Shown here piece after piece: positions 41,200 through 53,520 of a DNA stretch of 64,000 nucleotides (its first letter is position 1; the number at the start of each line of letters is the position of its first letter). Under the pieces are notes generated by a model. That model saw nothing but the letters and a program-made list of their open reading frames with translations. It did no database searches and was not told where the DNA came from. Source of the stretch: Serratia quinivorans (GTDB lineage: Bacteria > Pseudomonadota > Gammaproteobacteria > Enterobacterales > Enterobacteriaceae); the NCBI GenBank assembly GCA_900457075.1, contig UGYN01000002.1, positions 2,046,001 to 2,110,000 on the forward strand, in the 5' to 3' direction. A program made the position numbers and the translations under genes.

Positions 41200-42768
41200 A
41201 TGGCGCAATCTTTCTCATTAGGTATTCGGCAGGTTTGGGAAGAACTGTCTGTCATGCAGGCCCCGGGTCTGTATTGGGTGAATATCGACCGTCAAACCGA
41301 TGCTAACCTGCTTTGCCAACAAACCATAGCCGCCCAGGCCGCAACCAGCCAGGTGGCATTGATTTGCAGTGGGGATAAACCTGACCGACTGCTGGCCGAA
41401 CTTGCCTCACCGGCGCTGAAAAAAATTCCGCTGTACCAGCTGCCGGAAAAAAAAGCCGCGCTGACGCATTTCAGCGACGACCTGATGCGCGCCTTAAAAC
41501 CCCAAAACCGCTTATTAATCCTGTTGGCCCATGCCAGTTTGTGGCAAACCTTCACCAGTGAAGAACTGCGCGACTGGACCCGCACCACCGGCACCTGGCT
41601 ACGCCGACAAGGCTGTACGCTGCTGATCCTCAGCCACGGCGGCGGCGTCAACAAGCTCAAGGGGCAACTCAGCGCCCAGCACCGGATCCTTAACGGCCTG
41701 TCCAGCCTGCAGTGGCAACAGGACAGCGCACAGTATTTGGTTAACTGGTGGAGTACCGAAAACGGCATCAATGCCAACCAACTGCTGACGCTGTATGCCG
41801 GTGAAAACGGCTGGCAGGGTGACGATGACAACAACAAACCCTCGCCGACCTCCATTCGCAGCGATGAAGGACTTTATCTGGCCCAACAGAGCATTCTGGA
41901 AGGTGCGCCGCCGCTGTCGGCCAACTGGCAACTGCTGGAAAGTAATGCGCTACTGGCGCAGCACGGCATGCTGACACTCTCGGCAACGTTGATTTTTGCG
42001 CTGTACCAAAGCGATGAAATCGATGCACTGGCACACCAAATCCACAGCCTGCGCCGCCAACGCGGCAACGGGCTGAAAATCGTGGTGCGCGAGATGAGCG
42101 CCAGCCTGCGTTACAGCGACGAACGCCTGCTGCTGGCCTGCGGCGCCAACCTGATTGTGCCGCACGTGGCACCGCTGTCGCGCTTTCTGACCATGCTTGA
42201 AGGCATTCAGGGGCAGCGCTTCTCACGCCACGTTCCGGCAGATATCGACGCCCTGCTGGCCGGGTTGCGGCCGTTGCAGTTGAAGGGCTACATGCGGCCG
42301 GATGATTTTAGCCAGGCGGTCATTTCGCTGATGGGCAACACGCTGTTGCCGGAGGACGGTAAAGGCGTGATGGTCGCACTGCGCCCGGCGCCGGGGCTGC
42401 GTGCCGAACAGGCGATGACCCTGTGTTTTTTGCGCCGCTTCGGCGACGTGATGACCGTGGTGCAAGGCCGGCTGGTGCTGTTCCTCTCCACCTGCCGAAT
42501 TAACGATTTGGATACCGCCCTGAAATTTATCTTCCGCCTGCCGGTAGACGAAGCCTTCAGCAACCGGGTGGTCTGGCATCAGGACGTAGATATTATTTCA
42601 GAAATCAAACGGCTGGCGCACAACGCCCCGGTTCCGTTGGGCGCGGCGACCGCCGCGGTGGCACCACGTCAAACCGCCGCCGAGGCAGCAAGCCCGCAGG
42701 AACGCCGTCAACCGGTGGCCTTCACGCTAACCACCACGGCACAGGAGAACAAGCATGTTGAATCTTAG
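41200..42768 (+). CDS. bcsE: BcsE, c-di-GMP-binding cellulose synthase cofactor
   Basis: 522 residues. The C-terminal GIL domain contains RRFGD, which fits the RxGD I-site-like motif that binds c-di-GMP. BcsE boosts cellulose production in the type II system through the BcsRQ and BcsF partners. First gene of bcsEFG; its 3' end overlaps bcsF by 14 bases. Confidence 0.94.
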   Translation: MAQSFSLGIRQVWEELSVMQAPGLYWVNIDRQTDANLLCQQTIAAQAATSQVALICSGDKPDRLLAELASPALKKIPLYQLPEKKAALTHFSDDLMRALKPQNRLLILLAHASLWQTFTSEELRDWTRTTGTWLRRQGCTLLILSHGGGVNKLKGQLSAQHRILNGLSSLQWQQDSAQYLVNWWSTENGINANQLLTLYAGENGWQGDDDNNKPSPTSIRSDEGLYLAQQSILEGAPPLSANWQLLESNALLAQHGMLTLSATLIFALYQSDEIDALAHQIHSLRRQRGNGLKIVVREMSASLRYSDERLLLACGANLIVPHVAPLSRFLTMLEGIQGQRFSRHVPADIDALLAGLRPLQLKGYMRPDDFSQAVISLMGNTLLPEDGKGVMVALRPAPGLRAEQAMTLCFLRRFGDVMTVVQGRLVLFLSTCRINDLDTALKFIFRLPVDEAFSNRVVWHQDVDIISEIKRLAHNAPVPLGAATAAVAPRQTAAEAASPQERRQPVAFTLTTTAQENKHVES

Positions 42769-42970
42769 CGATATTGTGCAGTTGATTATCCTGTGCGCCA
42801 TTATTTTTATTCCACTGGGCTATGCCTTTCATCGGCGTTTCCCGCACTGGCGTCAATACTGGCAAAACCTGTTGTTATCACCGCGCTATTTAAAATCCGC
42901 CGGGTTATGGGTGCGCGAAGGTTCTTCATCCCAGATTAAGCGTAAAAATAGCCATGAAGCCAACAAATAA
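42755..42970 (+). CDS. bcsF: BcsF, small membrane protein of cellulose secretion
   Basis: 71 residues with one N-terminal membrane segment (IVQLIILCAIIFIPLGYAF) and a basic cytoplasmic tail. It anchors BcsE at the membrane and helps BcsG. AGGAG lies upstream of the ATG. Its 3' end overlaps bcsG by 17 bases. Confidence 0.92.
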   Translation: MLNLSDIVQLIILCAIIFIPLGYAFHRRFPHWRQYWQNLLLSPRYLKSAGLWVREGSSSQIKRKNSHEANK

Positions 42971-44606
42971 CCCGCAATCCGATAACTCCCTGTGGCGCTA
43001 CTGGCGTGGGCTGGGGGGCTGGAACTACTACTTCCTGGCCAAGTTTGCCCTGCTGTGGTTCGGTTACCTGAATTTCCACGCACTGCCAAACCTGGTGTTC
43101 ATGGCATTTTTGTTGATGCCGATACCGGCGCTGCGCGTGCATCGCTGGCGACATTACCTGGCGATCCCGATCGGTTTCGCGCTGTTCTATCACGACACCT
43201 GGCTGCCCGGCATCAACAGCATCATGAGCCAGGGTTCGCAACTGACCGGCTTCAGTGCCCAGTATCTGCTGGAGTTGACCAACCGCTTTATCAACTGGCA
43301 GATGATTGGCGCCGCCTTTGTGATGCTGATTGCCTATCTGTTTTTATCCCAGTGGATACGGGTGACGGTGTTCACCGTCGCCGCGTTGGTGTGGCTGAAC
43401 CTGGTCAATATTGCCGGCCCGGCAGTGTCACTGCTGCCCGCCAGCAGCACCGCTTCCACCAGCGGCACACCGGCAGCGACAGCCCCGGCGGCTGGCGGTG
43501 ATAGCGCCCCGACGGACAGTGCGCCACCCACCAGCGCCAACCTGACGGCCTATCTGAACCAGTTCTACGATAAGGAAAAGGCCCGCGCCACCGCCTTCCC
43601 GGCCAGCCTGCCTGCCGATGCTCAGCCGTTCGACCTGCTGGTGATTAATATCTGTTCGCTGGCCTGGGCCGACATGGATGCGGTGAAACTGGAAAACCAC
43701 CCGCTGTGGTCGAAGATGGACATCATGTTCGACAACTTCAACTCGGCGACCGCCTACAGCGGCCCGGCGGCCATCCGTCTGCTGCGCGCCAGCTGCGGTC
43801 AACCCTCACACCACGATCTGTATCAACCGGTGAATCAGCAGTGCTATCTGTTTGATAATCTGGCCAAGCTGGGCTTCAAAGAACAGCTGATGCTCGATCA
43901 CTCCGGCGTGTTCGGTAACTTCCTCAAAGAGCTGCGTGAACAAGGGGATATACAGGCCCCGCTGATGTCTCAGGCCGGTATCGGCAATGAACTGGCGTCG
44001 TTTGACGGCGAACCGATTTACAACGATCTGGAGCTACTCACCCGCTGGCTGAGCCAGCAGCAAAAGGCCGGCGATACCCGCAGCGCCACCTTCTTCAACG
44101 TCATTCCGCTGCATGACGGCAACCGTTTTGTCGGTTCGAACAAGAGCGCCGACTATCAGCCGCGGGCGCAAAAACTGTTCGACCAGTTGAATACCTTCCT
44201 TGATCAACTGGAGAAATCCGGACGCAAGGTGATGGTGGTGATTGTGCCGGAACACGGTGCAGCGCTGGTGGGGGACAAAATGCAGATGTCCGGCCTGCGG
44301 GATATCCCCAGCCCGAACATTACCCATACGCCGGTGGGCATCAAACTGGTGGGCATGAAAGCGCCGCATCAGGGCAGCCCGTTGCAGGTTAAAACGCCGA
44401 GCAGTTACCTGGCGCTTTCCGAGCTGGTCTCACGCCTGGTCGACGGTAAAGCGTTCACCGCCCCAAGCATCGACTGGCAGGCGCTGACGCAGAACCTGCC
44501 GCAGACGGCGGTCATTTCGGAGAATGACAACGCCATCGTGATGCAATACCAGGGTAAACCGTACATCCGCTTGAACGGCGGTGATTGGGTGCCTTACCCC
44601 CAGTAA
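42954..44606 (+). CDS. bcsG: BcsG, cellulose phosphoethanolamine transferase
   Basis: 550 residues: about five N-terminal membrane helices, a Ser/Thr/Ala/Pro-rich linker (~160-190), and a periplasmic alkaline-phosphatase-fold domain. It transfers phosphoethanolamine from lipid to cellulose. Conserved: NICSLAWADMDAV, the catalytic Ser region NFNSATAYSGPAAIR, RASCGQPSHHD, and the metal-binding VIVPEHGAAL. The cell is therefore predicted to make pEtN-cellulose. Confidence 0.94.
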   Translation: MKPTNNPQSDNSLWRYWRGLGGWNYYFLAKFALLWFGYLNFHALPNLVFMAFLLMPIPALRVHRWRHYLAIPIGFALFYHDTWLPGINSIMSQGSQLTGFSAQYLLELTNRFINWQMIGAAFVMLIAYLFLSQWIRVTVFTVAALVWLNLVNIAGPAVSLLPASSTASTSGTPAATAPAAGGDSAPTDSAPPTSANLTAYLNQFYDKEKARATAFPASLPADAQPFDLLVINICSLAWADMDAVKLENHPLWSKMDIMFDNFNSATAYSGPAAIRLLRASCGQPSHHDLYQPVNQQCYLFDNLAKLGFKEQLMLDHSGVFGNFLKELREQGDIQAPLMSQAGIGNELASFDGEPIYNDLELLTRWLSQQQKAGDTRSATFFNVIPLHDGNRFVGSNKSADYQPRAQKLFDQLNTFLDQLEKSGRKVMVVIVPEHGAALVGDKMQMSGLRDIPSPNITHTPVGIKLVGMKAPHQGSPLQVKTPSSYLALSELVSRLVDGKAFTAPSIDWQALTQNLPQTAVISENDNAIVMQYQGKPYIRLNGGDWVPYPQ

Positions 44607-44636
44607 ATGCAGCTAAGAGTCTGGCCCGTTATTATT

Positions 44637-44662
44637 AAGCACGCCTTCGGGCGTGCTTTTTT
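44637..44662 (+). terminator. bcsEFG terminator
   Basis: Stem AAGCACGCC / GGCGTGCTT with a TTCG tetraloop, followed by a T-run. Confidence 0.92.
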
Positions 44663-44830
44663 ATAGCCGATATCAGGCAAAGTGAAACTTAAGCGATTCA
44701 ATTATTATGATCGTGCGAAGATTCCTAACTAACGATTATTTCGTCAGGATTTCGTTAAGAGAAATAAGCGCTATTAATACGAATTAATTATTCGCTCAAT
44801 AAACTAATTAATAAACCCATGGGTTTAATC

Positions 44831-44859
44831 AAAAAAATGCCGGCGTAAATGCCGGCATT
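44831..44859 (-). terminator. dpp operon terminator
   Basis: Perfect nine-base stem AATGCCGGC / GCCGGCATT with a six-base loop, followed on the minus strand by seven T residues, 27 bases after the dppF stop. The stretch 44663-44830 between the two terminators is A/T-rich and holds no gene. Confidence 0.92.
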
Positions 44860-44885
44860 CTAATTAATCGTGATTGATAACAAAG

Positions 44886-45875
44886 TTATGCCGCAGGATT
44901 TTCATCCTGATCGACCGCAAAGCAGGCCACCATCTGTTCGCCGTATTGCTTCAACTGGGGCTGCAACTGGGTACAGGGTCCAAAAGCACGACGGCAGCGG
45001 GCATTGAATGCACAACCCGGCGGTGGATTCATCGGGCTGGGCAGCTCGCCGGTCAGTTTGATGCGTTCACGACGCATATCCGGATTCAGACGTGGCGTCG
45101 CAGACAACAACGCCTGGGTATACGGATGACGCGGGTTGTTGAAAATGGCATCTTTGCTGCCCTTTTCCACACAGCGACCGAGGTACATCACCATCACTTC
45201 GTCGGCAATATGCTCCACTACCGACAAATCGTGCGAGATGAACACATAGGACAGCCCCAAATCCTGCTGCAAATCCATCATCAGATTCAGTACCTGCGCC
45301 CGCACCGAGACATCAAGGGCGGAGACAGGTTCATCGGCAATCACCACGTCCGGGTTAAGCATCAGCCCGCGTGCGATAGCAATACGCTGCCGTTGTCCGC
45401 CAGAAAACATGTGCGGGTAGCGATCGTAATGTTCAGTTTTCAGACCGACCTTGGCCATCATCTCCAGCGCTTTCTCACGACGTTGCGCGCTGTTTAGCCC
45501 GGTATTGATCTGCAGCGGCTCCTCGAGGATCTGCCCGACCTTTTTACGTGGGTTAAGCGATCCGTAAGGATTCTGGAACACAATCTGGATCTTCTGGCGC
45601 CGCAGCTTCTCGGCGGTGACGTCCGGTTTCAGCAGATCCTGTCCCTGATAGTACAGCTCACCGCCGGTCGGCACTTCAATCATCGTCAACAAACGGCCCA
45701 GCGTTGACTTGCCACAGCCGGACTCGCCCACCACCGCCAGCGTTTTGCCACGCTCAAGGGTGAAAGAGACGCCGTCCAGCGCTTTAACCAGCCTTTCCGG
45801 GGCAAAGATGCCCTTCTTGACCGGGTAGTGTTTCTTCAGGTCAATCGCCTGCAATAAGGGTTGGTTCTGGCTCAT
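44886..45875 (-). CDS. dppF: DppF, dipeptide ABC transporter ATPase
   Basis: 329 residues. Walker [13 protein letters not shown] signature [14 protein letters not shown], Walker [14 protein letters not shown]-terminal oligopeptide-transporter extension with Cys residues ([14 protein letters not shown]). It powers dipeptide (and, in E. coli, heme/ALA) import with DppD. Overlaps dppD by four bases. Confidence 0.95.
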   Translation of the reverse strand: MSQNQPLLQAIDLKKHYPVKKGIFAPERLVKALDGVSFTLERGKTLAVVGESGCGKSTLGRLLTMIEVPTGGELYYQGQDLLKPDVTAEKLRRQKIQIVFQNPYGSLNPRKKVGQILEEPLQINTGLNSAQRREKALEMMAKVGLKTEHYDRYPHMFSGGQRQRIAIARGLMLNPDVVIADEPVSALDVSVRAQVLNLMMDLQQDLGLSYVFISHDLSVVEHIADEVMVMYLGRCVEKGSKDAIFNNPRHPYTQALLSATPRLNPDMRRERIKLTGELPSPMNPPPGCAFNARCRRAFGPCTQLQPQLKQYGEQMVACFAVDQDENPAA

Positions 45876-46852
45876 ACGGTCGGCCTCCCCGCATCATCCA
45901 GCGGTGTGTGACATTTAACCTGACGGCCGGGAATGGTGCGTAATTCCGGCTCTTCATTGCGGCAGCGCTCATTGGCGTACGGGCAACGCGGGTTGAGCAA
46001 ACAGCCGCTTGGGCGGTCATATTTGCCCGGCACCACGCCCGGCAGCGAAGCCAGGCGTGCCTTGTCAGCCGCGAACTCCGGCAGCGCGCGCAATAGCGCC
46101 TGAGTATAAGGATGCCGCGGTGCGCGGAAGATTTCCGATGCTTTACCGGATTCCACTACCTGACCGGCATACATCACGATGATGTGATGCGCCGCCTCGG
46201 ACACCAGCGCCAAATCGTGGGTAATCAGCAGCAGCGCCATATTTTCCCGCTGCTGCAACTCCAGCAGCAGCTCGATAATTTGCGCCTGGATGGTCACGTC
46301 GAGTGCGGTGGTCGGTTCATCGGCAATCAGCAGTTTCGGCCGACAGGCAATTGCCATGGCGATCATCACGCGCTGGCTCATCCCACCGGAAAGCTGGTGC
46401 GGATACACGTCCAGCCGCGAGGCCGGATCGGGAATGCCCACCTGCGTCAGCAGATCGATAGCCCGCTGGCGGCGGGTGCGACGGTTGCCGCCCTGATGCA
46501 CCTTCAGCGCTTCCATAATCTGGAAACCGACGGTGTAGCACGGGTTCAGGCTGGTCATCGGATCCTGGAAGATCATCGCCACTTCCGAGCCCACCAGTTG
46601 GCGGCGCTCTTTTTCGGAAATTTTGCGTAGATCCTGGCCGTTAAACTCCAGCTTTTCGGCCATTACCTTACCGGGGAAGTCGATCAGCCCCATAATCGCC
46701 AGCGAGCTGACGGATTTGCCGGAGCCGGATTCACCGACGATCCCCACTACCTGGCCCTGCTCCACGCTGTAACTGATACGGTCTACCGCGCGGAAAGGGG
46801 TGCCTTCGTCACCGAAGTGCACCGAAAGCTTATCTACATTTAATAACGCCAT
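45872..46852 (-). CDS. dppD: DppD, dipeptide ABC transporter ATPase
   Basis: 326 residues. Walker [12 protein letters not shown], signature [14 protein letters not shown], Walker [13 protein letters not shown], and a C-terminal four-cysteine stretch ([14 protein letters not shown], then KCHTP). Partner of DppF. 14 bases after dppC. Confidence 0.95.
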   Translation of the reverse strand: MALLNVDKLSVHFGDEGTPFRAVDRISYSVEQGQVVGIVGESGSGKSVSSLAIMGLIDFPGKVMAEKLEFNGQDLRKISEKERRQLVGSEVAMIFQDPMTSLNPCYTVGFQIMEALKVHQGGNRRTRRQRAIDLLTQVGIPDPASRLDVYPHQLSGGMSQRVMIAMAIACRPKLLIADEPTTALDVTIQAQIIELLLELQQRENMALLLITHDLALVSEAAHHIIVMYAGQVVESGKASEIFRAPRHPYTQALLRALPEFAADKARLASLPGVVPGKYDRPSGCLLNPRCPYANERCRNEEPELRTIPGRQVKCHTPLDDAGRPTV

Positions 46853-46866
46853 CTCTCTCGTCCTCT

Positions 46867-47769
46867 TTACTGCTTGAGTTTGGGGTCGAGAGCATCACGC
46901 AAGCCGTCCCCCATCAGGTTAAATGCAAGCACCGTCAGCAGGATCGCCACGCCAGGGAAGGTTACTACCCACCAGGCGCTTTGTGCGAACTGCAGTACGT
47001 CGGAGAGCATGGTGCCCCACTCCGGCGTTGGCGGTTGTGCACCCATACCCAGGAAGCCGAGAGCGGCCATATCCAGGATAGCGTTCGAGAAACCCAGAGA
47101 AGCCTGAACGATCAGCGGCGCCAGGCAGTTTGGCAGGATATTGATAAACATTTGGCGCATCGCACCGGCCCCCGCCACGCGTGAAGCGGTGACGTAGTCG
47201 CGGTTCACTTCCACCAATACCGCAGCACGGGTCAGACGCACATAGTGCGGCAAGGCGACAAAGGTTAACGCCAGTGAAGCATTGACGATCGACGGACCGA
47301 AAATCGCCACCAATACCAACGCCAACAGCAGGCTGGGCAACGCCAGCATGATGTCGACGATACGCATGATGATGGCATCCACCACGCCGCCAAAGTAACC
47401 GGCCAGCAGGCCCAGCACCACGCCCATGATCAGCGACAGCACCACCACCAGGCAGCCAACCAACAGTGACAGTCGGGCGCCGTACATCAGGCGCGACAGC
47501 ACATCGCGGCCAACGTCATCGGTACCCAGCAGATATTGCCAACTGCCGCCTTCCTGCCAGACCGGCGGTTTGAGCAGCGCATCGCGGAACTGATCCGCCG
47601 GCGCATGCGGTGCCAGCACCCCGGCACCGATGGCAATCACAAACATCAGAACGATATACACCAGGCCGACAACGGCCCCTTTATTGCGCTTGAAATAGTG
47701 CCAGAACTCCTGGAACGGGCTCATCGGCTTCGGCGCACCTTTAACGACAGACTCAGTGACTTGAGACAT
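46867..47769 (-). CDS. dppC: DppC, dipeptide transporter permease
   Basis: 300-residue inner-membrane permease with about six helices and the BPD permease motif [20 protein letters not shown]. Pairs with DppB. Confidence 0.95.
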   Translation of the reverse strand: MSQVTESVVKGAPKPMSPFQEFWHYFKRNKGAVVGLVYIVLMFVIAIGAGVLAPHAPADQFRDALLKPPVWQEGGSWQYLLGTDDVGRDVLSRLMYGARLSLLVGCLVVVLSLIMGVVLGLLAGYFGGVVDAIIMRIVDIMLALPSLLLALVLVAIFGPSIVNASLALTFVALPHYVRLTRAAVLVEVNRDYVTASRVAGAGAMRQMFINILPNCLAPLIVQASLGFSNAILDMAALGFLGMGAQPPTPEWGTMLSDVLQFAQSAWWVVTFPGVAILLTVLAFNLMGDGLRDALDPKLKQ

Positions 47770-47780
47770 TAGAGCGCCCC

Positions 47781-48800
47781 TTATTTCTTGTGGCGAATAC
47801 GCGGGTTGACCACGCCGTAGAGCACGTCTACCAGCAGGTTAACCAGAATAATCATACAGGCGACCAGCAATACGCCGCCCTGAACAACCGGATAGTCGCG
47901 ACGTTGCAATGCGTCCATCAGCCAACGCCCCAGGCCCGGCCAGGAGAAGATGGTTTCGGTCAGGATCGCACCGGCCAACATGGTGCCGACCTGCAGGCCG
48001 ATCACCGTCACGACCGGCAGCAAGGCGTTACGCAGCGCATGCACCACAATCACCCGCATACGGCTCACGCCCTTGGCGCGCGCGGTACGGATGTAATCTT
48101 CGCCCAGTACTTCCAGCATCGAGGAGCGCGTCATACGCACAATGACCGCCAGCGGGATGGTGCCCAACACGATGGCCGGCAGGATCATATGCATCACGGC
48201 GTCAGCGAAGTCGCCCGGTTCGCCCCAGATCAGGGTGTCGATCAGCATAAAGCCGGTCAACGGCAGGCTATCGTCAAGGAACACCGTATCACTGACCCGT
48301 CCCGATACCGGCGTCAGGTTGAGCTGCACCGAGACCAGCATGATCAACATCATGCCCCACCAGAAAATCGGCATCGAATAGCCGGTCAGTGAGATGCCCA
48401 CCGCGGTATGATCGAATATTGAGCCTCGCCTGACCGCCGCCAGCACCCCAACCGGAATGCCCACCAGCACGGCGAAAATCATCGCGCAGAGCCCCAACTC
48501 CAGCGTAGCCTTGAAGCGCGGAACGAACTCTTCCCAAACGGAGATACGGCTTTTAAGCGAGGTACCCAGATCGCCATGCAACACGTTGGATACGTAAGTG
48601 AAATATTGTTGATAGAGCGGTTTATCCAGCCCCATTTCCGCCATCAGGTGTGCATGGCGTTCTGCGGAGATCCCGCGTTCCCCGGCCATGATGGTCACCG
48701 GGTCGCCGGGGATCATATGGACGAATGCAAAAGTCAGCAAAGTAATGCCGATAAACGTTGGGATAACTAACCCCAAACGTCGGAGTATGAACTGCAACAT
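47781..48800 (-). CDS. dppB: DppB, dipeptide transporter permease
   Basis: 339 residues from ATG 48800, the E. coli length (MLQFILRRLGLVIPT); an in-frame ATG at 48836 is less likely. Permease motif RTARAKGVSRMRVIVVHALRN. Forms the channel with DppC. Confidence 0.95.
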   Translation of the reverse strand: MLQFILRRLGLVIPTFIGITLLTFAFVHMIPGDPVTIMAGERGISAERHAHLMAEMGLDKPLYQQYFTYVSNVLHGDLGTSLKSRISVWEEFVPRFKATLELGLCAMIFAVLVGIPVGVLAAVRRGSIFDHTAVGISLTGYSMPIFWWGMMLIMLVSVQLNLTPVSGRVSDTVFLDDSLPLTGFMLIDTLIWGEPGDFADAVMHMILPAIVLGTIPLAVIVRMTRSSMLEVLGEDYIRTARAKGVSRMRVIVVHALRNALLPVVTVIGLQVGTMLAGAILTETIFSWPGLGRWLMDALQRRDYPVVQGGVLLVACMIILVNLLVDVLYGVVNPRIRHKK

Positions 48801-48895
48801 ATCCCGAACTCTCTGTATCAATGCCCGGCAGCTCATCGTCCGCCAGGCTTATTAAAGCTCACACACCTCTGGTGCTTCTCTGCCTACGGGCAACC

Positions 48896-48924
48896 CCACC
48901 CCTCCCTTAAAGAGAGGGGCGTGG
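48896..48924 (-). terminator. Intra-operon hairpin between dppA and dppB
   Basis: CCCCTCCCT / AGAGAGGGG stem with a three-base loop and outer CCAC/GTGG pairing; no T-run. Such hairpins after a binding-protein gene usually stabilise or attenuate the transcript, so that DppA is made in excess over the membrane parts. Confidence 0.6.
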
Positions 48925-48942
48925 TATTAACCGGTAGTAAAA

Positions 48943-50550
48943 TTAATCCAGAGAGACATTCTCAAAGTGATGCTTACCAAGCGGATCCACGACGTAGCCC
49001 TTCACTTCCTTACGCACTGGCTCGTAAACGGTGGAGTGGGCAACAATCAGCGCCGGAGCCTGATCGTGCATCACTACCTGAGCCTGTTTGTACAGTTCGA
49101 TGCGTTTGTCGTGGTTCGATTCGGCGCGCGCCGGTTGAATGAGATCTTCAAACGGCTTGTAGCACCAGCGAGAATAGTTGGAACCGTCTTTAGCCGCCGC
49201 GCAGCTAAACAGCGTGGCGAAGAAGTTATCCGGATCCCCATTGTCGCCGGTCCAGCCCATCATCACCGTCTGATGTTCGCCCGCTTTGGCGCGCTTGAGG
49301 TATTCGCCCCACTCATAGGTTACGATTTTGGCTTTCACGCCGATTTTCGCCCAGTCAGACTGGATCATTTCCGCCATGCGGCGCGCGTTCGGGTTGTACG
49401 GACGCTGTACCGGCATTGCCCACAGATCGATGGAGAAACCGTCTGCCATGCCCGCTTCTTTCAGCAGTTCTTTAGCCTTGACCGGATCGTAGGTGTAGTC
49501 TTTCACCGCGTCGTTATAGCCCCACATGGTCGGTGGGATCAGGTTCTTGGCCGCCTGGCCTGCACCCTGGTACACCGCGTCGATGATCGCCTGCTTGTTG
49601 ACCGCCAGGGTCAACGCCTGACGCACCTTCAGGTTATCCAGCGGTTTTTTCTCAACGTTGAACGACAGGTAGCCGACGTTCAGCCCCGGTTGTTCCATCA
49701 GGTTGATAGTTTTGTCCTGCTTCATGCGCGCGATGTCAGCCGGGTTCGGGTACGGCATCACCTGGCATTCGTTTTTCTGCAGTTTGGCGTAACGCACGGA
49801 AGCGTCTGGCGTGATGGAGAACACTAAACGGTCAATCTTCGGCTTGGTGCCCCAGAAACCGTCAAACGCCTTGTAGAGAATCTTGGAGTCTTTCTGGTAT
49901 TGCAGCAGTTGGAACGGACCGGTACCGATTGGGTTCAGGTCAATTTTCTCCGGGGTGCCGGCCTTCATCATTACGTCGGCGTATTCGGCAGACAGAATAG
50001 AAGCGAAGTCCATGCCCAGGTCAGCCACAAACGGGGCTTCCGGACGGGTCAGCACAAAGCGAACGGTGTAGTCGTCCACTTTCTCGATTTTGGCGATCAG
50101 CTTCGGCATGTCCATGCCTTCAAAGTACTCATAGCTGCCGCCGGAGACTTTGTGATAAGCATTTTTCGCGTCCAGCTGACGTTCGAAGGAGAACACCACG
50201 TCGTCGGCGTTGAAATCACGGGTCGGTTTGAAGTCTTTGCTGCTCTGCCACTTCACGCCTTTACGCAGGTGGAAGGTGTAGATTTTGCCGTCTTCGCTGA
50301 CATCCCATTTTTCAGCCAGGCCCGGCTGCAGTTCGGTGGTGCCGATTTTGAATTCGACCAGACGGTTGTAAATAGGCACCGAGCTGGCGTCATAGGTAGT
50401 ACCCGAGGTGAACAGCTGCGGGTTGAACCCTTCCGGGGAACCTTCAGAACAGTAAACCAGAGTCTTGGCTTGCACGCTGGCCGCAACGGTCAGCGCAATC
50501 AGCCCAATACCGAATTTCAGAATCCCTGTTTTTCCCAAGGAACTTGTCAT
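48943..50550 (-). CDS. dppA: DppA, periplasmic dipeptide-binding protein
   Basis: 535 residues, SBP family 5. Signal peptide at residues 1-28 (ending VQA-KTLVYC), then the family core DVSEDGKIYTFHLRKGVKW. Binds di- and tripeptides for import and serves as a chemotaxis receptor ligand with Tap in E. coli. First gene of dppABCDF. A long leader (about 220 bases) precedes it, in keeping with sRNA (GcvB) control in relatives. Confidence 0.96.
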   Translation of the reverse strand: MTSSLGKTGILKFGIGLIALTVAASVQAKTLVYCSEGSPEGFNPQLFTSGTTYDASSVPIYNRLVEFKIGTTELQPGLAEKWDVSEDGKIYTFHLRKGVKWQSSKDFKPTRDFNADDVVFSFERQLDAKNAYHKVSGGSYEYFEGMDMPKLIAKIEKVDDYTVRFVLTRPEAPFVADLGMDFASILSAEYADVMMKAGTPEKIDLNPIGTGPFQLLQYQKDSKILYKAFDGFWGTKPKIDRLVFSITPDASVRYAKLQKNECQVMPYPNPADIARMKQDKTINLMEQPGLNVGYLSFNVEKKPLDNLKVRQALTLAVNKQAIIDAVYQGAGQAAKNLIPPTMWGYNDAVKDYTYDPVKAKELLKEAGMADGFSIDLWAMPVQRPYNPNARRMAEMIQSDWAKIGVKAKIVTYEWGEYLKRAKAGEHQTVMMGWTGDNGDPDNFFATLFSCAAAKDGSNYSRWCYKPFEDLIQPARAESNHDKRIELYKQAQVVMHDQAPALIVAHSTVYEPVRKEVKGYVVDPLGKHHFENVSLD

Positions 50551-50774
50551 CGTTTGTGCTCCATTATGTGATGTGATGTGTGTATTACCGCCAGAGCCTG
50601 TATTTTTTATTGCGCGGCCTGTGCAGTCGTGCCCGAAGGCTGGGAGGGATAATTGCGCGAGAGAGCCGGGTGGAACGCCTCCCGGTGGGGGCGTCTGAGC
50701 GCGTGGAATTCACTCAAACAACTCTCGCTCTTACCCCTGAGGCTACCAAATTGCCAACTGTTTGGGGTGTCGTC

Positions 50775-50818
50775 AATATAACCAGTGGGGATTTACGCAG
50801 ACTGTGAGAAACAGCAAA
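50775..50818 (-). promoter_or_regulatory. Possible dppA promoter with CRP-like site
   Basis: On the minus strand TATATT (50775-50780) could be a -10 giving +1 near 50768. TTTGC-N6-TCACA (50803-50818) has one perfect and one partial CRP half-site centred near -42, the class II position. No good -35 hexamer is present, as expected for an activated promoter. Confidence 0.4.
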
Positions 50819-50875
50819 CAAACATAAAAAAAACCTTTTTTTAACAGTAGCAGCATGAAAACTTATGCTATGCGG

Positions 50876-51055
50876 TCATTTTTAGTTCGATAGGCTGTGT
50901 TGCAGAAAGTTGCTGGTGTTTAACTCCGATAAAAAACTAAAAAAGTTTGTTGCTGAATGATGAATATCTGAACGGTTATTTTTGTGATCGGCGTAAAAGA
51001 CAGGACGAAATGCTGCCCTGTCACCCGAAAGGGTGAGGCATCGGCGCATTTTTTT
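50876..51055 (+). ncRNA. Candidate small RNA between dppA and chiA
   Basis: A rightward intrinsic terminator (51008-51055) has no rightward gene before it. It consists of TCACCC-GAAA-GGGTGA inside a longer imperfect stem, then seven T residues. About 180 bases upstream is a sigma-70-like promoter: TTAACA (50841-50846), 17-base spacer, TATGCT (50864-50869). The interval has no credible ORF. It would be divergent from dppA and convergent with chiA. I do not recognise it as a known enterobacterial sRNA, though I cannot search databases. Confidence 0.42.
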
Positions 51056-51103
51056 AGCCGGGTGACGCCACAATCTATCCACCGTAAAAAAACTTTCGTC
51101 TGT

Positions 51104-51137
51104 TAAAAAGCCGGGGGCAAAAGGATATCCCCCGGCA
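51104..51137 (-). terminator. chiA terminator
   Basis: Stem GCCGGGGG / CCCCCGGC with an 11-base loop, followed by five T residues on the minus strand, shortly after the chiA stop. Confidence 0.9.
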
Positions 51138-51153
51138 ACGTGCTACAACCGAT

Positions 51154-53157
<2,004 letters not shown>

Positions 53158-53158
53158 T

Positions 53159-53182
53159 TTTGATGTCGTAATTGACATCAAA
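53159..53182. promoter_or_regulatory. Palindromic operator of the toxin-antitoxin operon
   Basis: Perfect nine-base arms TTTGATGTC / GACATCAAA with a six-base spacer (GTAATT). Further half-site-like TTGATG and ACATCAA lie at 53188-53209. The position 40-65 bases before the first gene fits an autorepressor binding site. Confidence 0.7.
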
Positions 53183-53223
53183 TTAATTTTGATGGTAGCG
53201 TAAACATCAACAAGGAATGTTCA

Positions 53224-53520
53224 ATGCCGGCAACACTGGTCATGAAGAGGCGCATTTGGCTGGACACAAACAGTTTGCTTAGTTTGGTTGTCTGGGACGT
53301 CACCCCCTCGATAAGAGGCAGCAACCATAAATACAAGTATCGTTTGGCCTATGTAGTAAAGGATGAATGCCTATTGCGCTATGACAATGAAGCGGGTAAA
53401 GGCGACCACAAGCATCTCGGCATAGCCGAGATCCCAATAGAATTTATTGATATCAATAAGCTGGTTGATGATTTCGTTACAGAAGTGAACCAGCTGAGGA
53501 GGCCGAAATGCGCACTCTAA
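53224..53520 (+). CDS. tumE: TumE-family toxin (DUF6516-like)
   Basis: 98 residues. The composition and pattern (RYRLAYV-like core YKYRLAYVVKDECLLRYDNE, GKGDHKH, then ...PIEFIDINKLVDDFVTEV) fit the TumE toxin family, whose cognate antitoxin is a winged-helix protein encoded just downstream. AAGGAA precedes the ATG, and the 3' end overlaps the next gene by 13 bases. Codon use is less G/C-rich than neighbours, suggesting transfer. Family assignment is from memory; the toxic activity is not evident from sequence. Confidence 0.65.
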   Translation: MPATLVMKRRIWLDTNSLLSLVVWDVTPSIRGSNHKYKYRLAYVVKDECLLRYDNEAGKGDHKHLGIAEIPIEFIDINKLVDDFVTEVNQLRRPKCAL

